A DNA stretch of 64,000 bases from Paulinella micropora. Lineage: Eukaryota; Cercozoa; Imbricatea; Euglyphida. The translations under genes and the position numbers were made by a program. Position 1 is the first letter of the stretch; the number at the start of each line of letters is the position of its first letter. The notes under the pieces are model-generated. The model saw nothing but the letters and a program-made list of their open reading frames with translations. It made no database searches and had not been told where the DNA came from. The stretch covers positions 75,687 through 139,686 of the forward strand of contig BJOX01000275.1 of NCBI GenBank assembly GCA_009731375.1. The letters run 5' to 3'. Positions 27,069 through 37,206 of the stretch are shown here, piece by piece.

Positions 27069-27716
27069 TCAATCGACCTTTTTCGCAAGGTTGTTGTACC
27101 TACTTATAGCTAGGTCTCTCACCCCTATAAGCGGTCCACTTGTGGAAAGTGGATGGGTCCAACCAATAATCCACCACTGCTCAAGGGGCTGCATGGGGAG
27201 AAAAGGCTCTTCCTCAAGATTGAGAAGGCCGTCCTTTACTGCTTTCGCTAAGAGGGGGCAGAGGTCTTTATTTAAAGTCATCAGTACGACCTTAATGAAG
27301 TGGGCGCGGCTGATTCCGTCCGTCTGGGGCGAGAGCTTCTTGGCCGAGCCGTCCTTGAGGGCCTTCCTGTAGGTGTCTATGAAGGGGACCTTGAGGTTGG
27401 TGCGCAGCGTGCGAGAGATGTTGAGGCATTCCTCTCGGTGATAGATTTCCTGACTGACCAGGTCGTAATTGGGGCGAGGAAATGAGGCTGGAAGGCTCAT
27501 TTCGTCACACCTGAACGTAGAAGACCCACGATGTAGCAAACAGGTCTGGAATTTGCAAAGGAGACCTTTAGGGTTGGTTGCTACTCGATGGGGCTTGCTT
27601 GAGGGACTCCTATGTATGCAAGGGACTTGAGCAGACTTGAATAGACTTGAACAAGACTTGAATACATGATACAAGTCGCCTCTCTGCGTGTGGTGAACAT
27701 GAACAACTGTCACCAT
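27069..27716 (-). CDS. Gag N-terminal domain, start of the polyprotein
   Basis: First frame after the 5' LTR. The likely start is the Met at 27500 (MSLPASFPRPNYDLVSQEIY) rather than that at 27716, because the intervening residues look like untranslated leader. It encodes a compact region (FIDTYRKALKDGSAKKLSPQ, ISRAHFIKVVLMTLNKDLCP) ending KKVD before an in-frame TGA. No named domain recognised. Confidence 0.55.
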   Translation of the reverse strand: MVTVVHVHHTQRGDLYHVFKSCSSLFKSAQVPCIHRSPSSKPHRVATNPKGLLCKFQTCLLHRGSSTFRCDEMSLPASFPRPNYDLVSQEIYHREECLNISRTLRTNLKVPFIDTYRKALKDGSAKKLSPQTDGISRAHFIKVVLMTLNKDLCPLLAKAVKDGLLNLEEEPFLPMQPLEQWWIIGWTHPLSTSGPLIGVRDLAISRYNNLAKKVD

Positions 27717-27898
27717 GACCGGCGGCCACTCAAAGACAGGTGAACTAGCTGTCCCGTGTGGATGTAATGGCAGACCTTGAGCTCGTTTGGAGCTTGCTCG
27801 CTGTTGGTGTTTCCAGAAGCAGGTAGGTGTTCCTCAATTCGAGCTGTGCACAGCACACACTAAATGTGACTCTTCCGAAAATAAAGGGAAATTCGAAT

Positions 27899-28587
27899 TG
27901 TAAGTCTTGACTACCCTCCTGTGAGGAAATTACCAACAGGCATTCAAATGAATACACACACTGCTGTCATTTGATCTGAAACTACTTCCCAGAACAGGAA
28001 AGGTACCAAAAGACGCTGGGATGGTCAATTCCAGTTTATTTAGTACTCTTCCTTGACAGACTACTTGTCCCTTGCGAAACAATGCAAATTCTGAGAATTA
28101 ACTAATAGAATTCAAGTGCTAGACGTGTTGTGTGCAGTTGGAGTTGTTCAAGTTAGTCTGAGAAAAATAAAGGAAAATATTAATATCATGTGACGGTTAA
28201 GTATTACTTACCACCGTAAGTTTAATTAACATATCTGATTTGTTTTACCATTTTACTTGGAGTGTTCAACCGACTGGAAACAGGAAAACACTGTCTAAGG
28301 AAATAAAGTATGACTGGAGACAGGAAAAAGCGATCAAAGGAATACAAGTTTCAGATATGTGGAAAAAAGGCAATAGTCAAGCTTTTCACGTTCCAGAAAG
28401 CTAGCTGTTAAAGGGAAATAAATTGATCTGTTAACTGCAGTTGAAAAGGTAACAACTACAAGTTATGATAGTTGATAAATAAACGGAAAAATGAAGTAAC
28501 GGAACTAAAAATAGAAGTGTAAACTTGAAGTAAAAACTTGAATAAAGTTTAACACAATATTAATGTTTCGGTCCGGTACGGTAGTCA
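27899..28587 (-). repeat. 5' LTR of the Ty3-type element
   Basis: Direct repeat of 14626-15180. In plus-strand orientation it runs from tgtaagtcttgac to acggtagtca, giving canonical TG...CA ends. Carries a ~130 bp block absent from the other copy. I could not find a convincing primer binding site to its left. Confidence 0.78.
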
Positions 28588-29259
28588 TTCCGATAATAGC
28601 TCAATTCCTGCACAATTGGATGGGAAAAAGGAAGTTTGGACGTAACTTCAAAAAAGCGTAACGAAAAAAAGCGAAGACGAACTATTTAACTAACGAACGA
28701 ATGAAGGAACACACAAAAAACAAATTCAACGGTGTACGCAGAAAAAAAAAAGTTAGATCGGGAGGTATATGCTCTGCGGGCCGAATATGAACAGTGAATA
28801 TTGAAAGAAATAAAACGAAAGTATTATTGGGTACGATGCAAGTGTCAAACTCAACCATGGAATTTGAATAAAGACCCAGATTTCACATCAGTGGCCAGAT
28901 TTCGGATTAGTGGCCAGAATTCAAATTACTTCAATTTGACGGTAACATTTCACAAAAATTATGCTGATTTTGCGGACGGATACAGTCGTTAAATTGAACT
29001 AATTTGAATTCTGGCAACTACTCCGAAATCTGGCCACTAATCTGAAATCTAGCTATTAATTCAAACTCAATCGTTGAGTTTGACACTTGAATCTACCCAG
29101 TAATAATAATAAAAAAAAGTTATTGAAAGTGGTAAATAGAATCTCTCTCTCTTTCTTTCTTGGATGTAATTTAATAAGAAGCAAATTGTACAGAAAATAA
29201 AGAGTCTAGTCAAACCGAGAAACTGAAAGACAACAATACAATTAAAAAANNNNNNNNNN

Positions 29260-29311
<52 letters not shown>

Positions 29312-29494
29312 CACACAGGGAAAAGGGAAAGTAGAGATAAACTAAATCATAATCATAATCATAATTATAATCATAGTCATAATCATAGTAATAATCATAA
29401 TAATCAATAATAATCAATAATAATCATAATCATAATCATAATCATGATAATCATAATCACAATCATAATCATAATCATAATCATAATCATAATA

Positions 29495-29554
<60 letters not shown>

Positions 29555-29591
29555 TATTCATGAAATGAATCATGAAACGAAAATGAATTTG

Positions 29592-29635
<44 letters not shown>

Positions 29636-29759
29636 NNNNNNNNNNCAAAATGATCCAGCTTGACACAAGCCGTTTTCAGTCAGTACTGTATGTAAGGTAC
29701 GAAAATTCTGAGCAAGTCATTTGAAAAGCCCTTGTTCTGAGCTAATGGGATAACATACA

Positions 29760-29791
<32 letters not shown>

Positions 29792-30337
29792 CCATTCGTT
29801 TTCGCAGGCTTCCCCGGATGGAGAGAATGGGATACATACATACATACATTTTCAAACACTGCCTTCTGAATTATCGTAGCACCACTAAGGACAGACCGAC
29901 TCTGGAAGACGAGATCAAACCATGCCGTTTTGCCACGTGCAATATAAAACGAATGCCAGTACGATCAATTATGTAAGAAAGATATTAACAAGCTGACTCC
30001 TCCCACCCAATCCTCGAGAGCAAGTCAAACATGTCGTATAGTGAAAAAATTAGTTATTATATTGTAAAAAAATTCTTAAGCACTGTGGCACAACCAGCGC
30101 TGCGCACGCTGTTGCAAAGCCCTTGCCTGAGCTAGCTCATAACGCAGCGGAGTTATCGTGACCTTATCACTGGCCAGATATCAAAAATGAGGCCACAAGT
30201 GGCCGAGCCTGCCATCTGGACATCCCCAGCAGGAACAAAGGGGCGTGTAGATCAAGCACACGCAGAGCCAACTAAAACTTTAGTTGCGCTCGCAAGGAGA
30301 TCTGTTCTCCTCTGTTTTCCCACGGTGGCCAACTTAC
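28588..30337. other. AT-rich intergenic with simple repeats
   Basis: Non-coding as far as I can see. An AT-rich part to 29240, poly-A with 10-N gaps at 29250-29259 and 29636-29645, (CATAAT)n/(AAT)n at about 29345-29550, a short (CATA)n near 29755-29790, then mixed sequence. The segments gccagatttcggattagtgg (28894) and ctccgaaatctggccactaa (29021) are near inverted copies enclosing ~120 bp. Confidence 0.5.
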
Positions 30338-31412
30338 GCAAACAGAGCCACAGCCACCGCCTATAAATATGCACACAGATAATCCAAGTATACACACACT
30401 TGCACCCAGATTGCATACATAAATATTGCACAAATTCCATTCCATTCCATTCCATTCCATTCCATTCCATTCCATTCCATTACATGCTTTACTTACATAT
30501 TTACATACTTACATGCATGTACGAATGGCATAAATTACATACTTACATACATGCATGTATGCATGGCATACATACATAACACAACATAACATAACATAAC
30601 GTAACGTAACGTGCCATAACATAACGTAACATAACATAACATAACATAACATAACATGACATATCATAACATACATGCATGGTATGCATGCACAACATAA
30701 CATAACATAACATAACATAACATAACATATCTGCGTACGTACCAGCAGCATCACCGTGTGTGCAGACGGGACGATGATGCTCGAGCCCGAATCTGGGCTT
30801 CCAATCCTACGTAAATACGTACGACGTAAGTAAGTAAGTTCAGTTCAGTTCAGTTCAGATCAGTTCAGATCAGTAAAGGTTAAGGTTAAGGTAAAGGTAA
30901 AGGTAAAGGTAAAGGCAAATGCGAAAGCAAGTAAAGCGAAAGCAAAGCAAAGCAGAGCAAAGCAAAGCCAAGCCAAGCAAAGCAAAGCAAAGCAAAGCAA
31001 AGTCAAGCAAAGTAAAGTAAAGGACAGTAAAGTAAAGTAAAGTAAAGTAAAGTAAAGTAAAATAAAGTAAAGTACAGTACTGTAGAGTTAGGTAAAGTTA
31101 AGGAAAGTAATGTAAAGTAAAGCAAAGTAAAATAAAGCAAAGTAAAGTACAGTAAAGTACAGTAAAGTACAGTAAAGTACAGCAAAGTACAGCAAAGTAA
31201 AGTAAAGTGAAGTAAAGTAAAGTAAAATAAAGTAAGCAAGCAAACAAACAAAAAAACAAACATACAAATAAATAAATAAATAAATGAATAAATAAATAAA
31301 TAAATAAATAAATATTTTATTTATTTATTTATTTAAACAATTAAACAAACAAACAAACAAACAAGTAAGTAAGTAAGTAAGTAAGTTAGTAAGTGAGTAA
31401 ATAAGTTAATAA

Positions 31413-31460
<48 letters not shown>

Positions 31461-31988
31461 AAACAAACAAACAAACAAACAAATAAATAAAAACAAACAA
31501 ACAAACAAAGAAAGAAAGAAAGAAAGAAAGAAAGAAGAAAAAGGAGAAAGAAAGAAAGAAAGAAAGAAAGGAAAGGAAAGGAAAGGAAAGAAAAGGAAAG
31601 AAAAGAAAAGAAAGGAAAGAAAAGGAAAGAAGAAAAGAAAAGAAAAGAAAAAAAAGGAAAAGAAAAAGAAAAAGAAAAAGAAAAGAAAAAGAAAAGAAAA
31701 GAAAGAAAGAGGAAAGAAAGAAAGAAACAAATACCAGTTGCAGTGGGTTAAGAGATCTTGGGTGTTCAGGTTGTTCCAGTTGATGATGGTCGCTGTGGGG
31801 TCGCTGCATTCCTGCTTGTACTGGTTGACAAACTTCTGGGCCCCGTTGATATTGTTGGCGGTGAAGCTGGAATCGTACACCCCGTTACCGTCCACGAACT
31901 TCTCAGTGGGTTGGCATGTCTTGGTTGCTATGACATCAGAAAAAACACAAGATTGAGTCGACACCCCGGAAAAAAAAAGAGAGAGAGA

Positions 31989-32019
<31 letters not shown>

Positions 32020-32378
32020 GNNNNNNNNNNNNNNNNNNNNNNNNNNNNNNNNNNNNNNNNNNNNNNNNNNNNNNNNNNNNNNNNNNNNNNNNNNNNNNNN
32101 NNNNNNNNNNNNNNNNNNNNNNNNNNNNNNNNNNNNNNNNNNNNNNNNNNNNNNNNNNNNNNNNNNNNNNNNNNNNNNNNNNNNNNNNNNNNNNNNNNNN
32201 NNNNNNNNNNNNNNNNNNNNNNNNNNNNNNNNNNNNNNNNNNNNNNNNNNNNNNNNNNNNNNNNNNNNNNNNNNNNNNNNNNNNGGGGAAGGGAGAGAGA
32301 GAGAGAGAGAGAGAGAGGGGAGAGAGGGAGAGAGGGAGAGAGCGAGAGAGAGAGACAGAGAGAGGGAGAGAGGGAGAG

Positions 32379-32418
<40 letters not shown>

Positions 32419-32877
32419 CGTGGCAAAAGATGCAGGGCAGGAAAAGCTGACTGTCCGGCATGACATAGGCATGGGTCATGCATGCAACACCTACAGCATA
32501 TTTACATCACATTCTATCGTATTGTTTTCCCAACTCTTTGTCCGGCATGATATTGGTTAGGGGTCATGCATGCAACACCTCAACATACTATATGTCACAT
32601 TGTCTTGTATTGTTTTGTCTGGGTCTTCATGTCAGATTGTATTTTTTTGTCCAACTAAGTGTCCGGCGTGACATTGGTAGGGGTCATGCATGCAACACCT
32701 GAAGCATATTCATATAATATTCTTTTGTATTAGACGTATGTATGTATGTGTATAAGTATGCATGCATGTATGTATGTATGTATGTATGTATGTATGTATG
32801 TATGTATGTATGTATATATGTATGTATGCATGTCTGTCTGTATGTATGTATGTATGTATGTATGTATGTATGTATGC

Positions 32878-32910
<33 letters not shown>

Positions 32911-33295
32911 TGTATGTATGTATGGTGACTTACATGACGCCTTGAGGTCGTCATCAGTAGCGCCAATCGTGAATGAATCAAGTATGTATGTGTGTGTGTA
33001 TGTATGTATGTATGTATGTATGTATGTATGTATGGTGACGTACATGACGCCTTGAGGTCGTCATCAGTAGCGCCAAGCGTGAATGTATCAAGTATGCATG
33101 TGTGTATGTTATGCATGTATGTATGTATGTATGTATGTATGTATGTATGTATGTATGTATGTATGGTGACTTACATGACGCCGCGAGGTCGGCAGCAGTG
33201 GCGCCAAGCGGAGCGGTGAACTGTGCGCAGTAGATGGGCGATCTGCTAGGAGAAGGAATATTATTTCCACCCTAATGATAGATAGATAGATAGAA

Positions 33296-33335
<40 letters not shown>

Positions 33336-33338
33336 GAT

Positions 33339-33375
<37 letters not shown>

Positions 33376-33406
33376 TAGATTAGATTAGATTAGATTAGAT
33401 TAGATT

Positions 33407-33441
<35 letters not shown>

Positions 33442-33520
33442 AGATAAGATAAGATGAGATGAGATGAGATGAGATGAGATGAGATAAGATAAGATAAGAT
33501 AAGATTAGATTAGATTAGAT

Positions 33521-33551
<31 letters not shown>

Positions 33552-33603
33552 TAGATTGATAGATAGATAGATAGATAGATAGATAGGTAGATAGGTAGGT
33601 AGG

Positions 33604-33642
<39 letters not shown>

Positions 33643-33728
33643 GTAGATAGATAGGTAGATAGATAGGTAGATAGATAGATAGATGGACGGATGGACGGAC
33701 GGATGGACGGACAGATAGACAGATAGAC

Positions 33729-33771
<43 letters not shown>

Positions 33772-33944
33772 GATAGATAGATAGATAAAATAAGATAGGT
33801 ACGATAAGATAGGTAAGATAAGATAGGTAGATAAGATAAGATAGGTAGATACGATAAGATAGGTAGATACGATAAGACAAGATAGATAAGATAGATAAGA
33901 TAGATAAGATAAGATAGATAAGAAAGATAGATAGATAGATAAGG

Positions 33945-33980
<36 letters not shown>

Positions 33981-33993
33981 GAGATAGAGAGAG

Positions 33994-34031
<38 letters not shown>

Positions 34032-34087
34032 GTAGATAGGTAGGTAGATAGGTAGATAGATACGTAGGTAGGTAGGTAGGTCGGTAG

Positions 34088-34144
<57 letters not shown>

Positions 34145-34425
34145 GTTATAATAGTGCTTCTCTGTCAATGGCTGATGCATTTCTGCACATGCGCCTCCAT
34201 CGTCTCACCCGTGAGGGGAGTACGAAGAATTGACGATAAGCTCTAATGACACCCCCGCAAGGGCAGTTCCAACACTTCCAGACGGGCCGGTATGTTCAAT
34301 GAAAATACTGGTCCAGAAATAGACCGGTATGTTCAATGAAAATACTGGTGGCACCGACGGGAATCGAACTGGCGACAGGGCCCAGATGGTAGAACTTGAC
34401 CACTGGGCTATCACGGTGTCCAAGA

Positions 34426-34488
<63 letters not shown>

Positions 34489-34808
34489 GCGATAATCATC
34501 ACAATAGTCGTAATGGTAATTTTACCCCTTGGTTGTTGCCTGCTGCTGCAGCCGACTTGCTGGGACTAAGACTGATGGATCTAGTGGCAGAGCTGGAGAC
34601 AACTAACAAATGTATGCATGTACATGTATACTCGTTGTTCTTGCTCTTATGTTTGTTTGTTGGTTGCTTGGATGAATAGCTGGGTGCTTGGTTGGTTAGT
34701 GATTGTTATGATTGTCATATCATTATCATTATCATCCGCCATGCTTATCATCGTCATTATCACCACTACCATCACCACCACCACCATCATCATCATCCTC
34801 GCCATCGG

Positions 34809-34868
<60 letters not shown>

Positions 34869-35387
34869 CATCACCATCATCATCATCACCGTCATACTTA
34901 TCATCATCACTACAGCACCACCATCCCCGTCATCACCCCGTCACTCTGCAGGTGCCGTCTGGTATGATATGGTATGATATGGTATGACATGACATGTACA
35001 TGACATGACATGACATGAGGTGAGACGTGAGATGTGAGAGACGTGCGAGACGTGCGACGTGCGACGTGCGACATGCGACATGCGACATGCGATATGCGAT
35101 ATGCGATATGCGATGCTATGCTATGCTATGCTATGCTATGCTATGATATGATATGATATTATATGATATGATATCACATGACATGACATGACATGATATA
35201 TGATATGATATGATATAATATGATATGATATGATATGATATGATATGATACCACTGGCAGAGGACGTGGCCGACGCCTGCGTACGTACAGGAAAATGCAT
35301 GCATACAGATCGATAGGTGTGTACATTTGGCCCACACGATGTATGTATGGACGACGGCGACGACAACAACAACAACAACGACGACAA

Positions 35388-35419
<32 letters not shown>

Positions 35420-36954
35420 ACAACAACAAAACAACAACAACAACAACAAGCAAATACGTACGCATAGGCACTGCATATCCTACATACCGACTCGGGAGAG
35501 CTGGACGTTGAAATGCTTGGGGACACGGGGGACATGGAAATGGACGGGGTGACGGAGGGAGTGTCGGAAGTGGAGGGAGTGACGGAAGTGGTCGGAGTGA
35601 CGGAAGCGCTGATGGAGACAGAGGCGGTGCTAGAAGGAGTTTTGCTTGGGCTCTGGCTGGGAGTATTACTGCTGCTCAAGGAAATACTTGCGCTCTTACT
35701 GCACACACACACATAATGCCACACACACGCACGCACACACACACACACACACATACACACACACACAGGTAATGGAGGGGACATATTGGCAATAGTGAAG
35801 TAATGGAGGGGACATATTGGCAGTAGTGAGGTACTGGAGGGGACATATTGGCAGTAGTGAGGTAATGGAGGGGACATATTGGCAGTAGTGAGGTAATGGA
35901 GGGCACGTATTGGCAGTAGCGAGGTACACATTTGCATTTGCACATGATGTTACCTGATGTCTTGCCCAAGTGATCCGCTATTCATGATTATTTTCCTCTG
36001 CTAGACGATAATTGGAAATTTCCCAACTTGCCTCTTTACTTACTTACTTTCTTGCTTGCTTACTTACTTACTTACTTACTTGCCTACTTTACTTACTTAC
36101 TGACAGGCTACCTGTACCTTACTTACTTACTTACTTACTTACTTACCTACCTACTTTACTTACTTACTGTACCTGATACTTGCCGTAGCAGTCTCGCTAG
36201 GGGTGACCGAAATCTACACGCACACATACAAAGACAATTCATACGTACTGCTTTTATTTGTTTCGAGTTTACGTTCAATAGATATGTCACATTATATCAT
36301 ATCATATCACATCATGCATGTCAGGTCATGCCATGTCATGTCATGCCATGACACATCACATCACATCGCAACACATAACACATCACAAACACATCACACA
36401 TCATTTCACATCACAACATATCACAATATCATTTCACATCCATGCCGTGGGGGTGATGGAACACACGCACACATACAACGACAATTCATACGTACTGCTT
36501 TTATTTGTTTCGAGTTTACGTTCAATAGATATGTCACATTATATCATATCACATCACATCATGCATGTCAGGTCATGTCATGTCATGTCATGCCATGACA
36601 CATCACATCACATCGCAACACATAACACATCACAAACACATCACACATCATTTCACATCACAACATATCACAATATCATTTCACATCCATACCGTGGGGG
36701 TGATGGAACAGGAGGGCGTGGCGGTGGTGACGGAGGTGGATGGGCTGCCTGACATCGGGGTCATGGTGGCCGACGGTGTCCTAGACGGGCTCAAACTTTC
36801 CTACAAACATGTAATTTTATATTTACCTATGTACTACAAATGGGAAATGAAGATATATGAACTATTTTGTGATATGCAACAAAAACAACAACAGCTCGAC
36901 ACGCTCATAGGAGACTTGGTAGAGTTTATCTACAAATACACACAAACTTGCACG

Positions 36955-36988
<34 letters not shown>

Positions 36989-37171
36989 GCAACAGCAACA
37001 GCAACAACAGCATCAGCAACAGCAACAACAGCGGCAGCAGCAGCAGCAGCAACAACAACAGCAACAACAGCAACAGCAACAGCAGCAACAACAACACCAA
37101 CAACAACAACAACAACATTAAACAACAAACACAACAACAGCAATAACAACAACAACAACAATAACAACAAT

Positions 37172-37206
<35 letters not shown>

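Larger units (their letters stand above)
14626..28587 (-). mobile_element. Large decayed Ty3/gypsy-type LTR retrotransposon
   Basis: Two long direct repeats (14626-15180 and 27899-28587) bracket gag, protease, reverse transcriptase, RNase H and integrase on the minus strand, in that order from right to left. RT-RNaseH-integrase order is that of Ty3/gypsy (Metaviridae-type) elements, not Ty1/copia. The coding line is broken by in-frame stops and frame changes, so this copy is probably inactive. It is unusually long, about 14 kb, because some 3.6 kb of unrecognised coding sequence sits between the DTG protease and RT. No target-site duplication is evident (tgcta on the left, ttccg on the right). 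Confidence 0.88.

Noticed and set aside
34350-34421. Functional tRNA gene on the minus strand
   Set aside because: The length and internal boxes fit, but acceptor and T stems mispair and a SINE body with a tail follows; called a tRNA-derived SINE.
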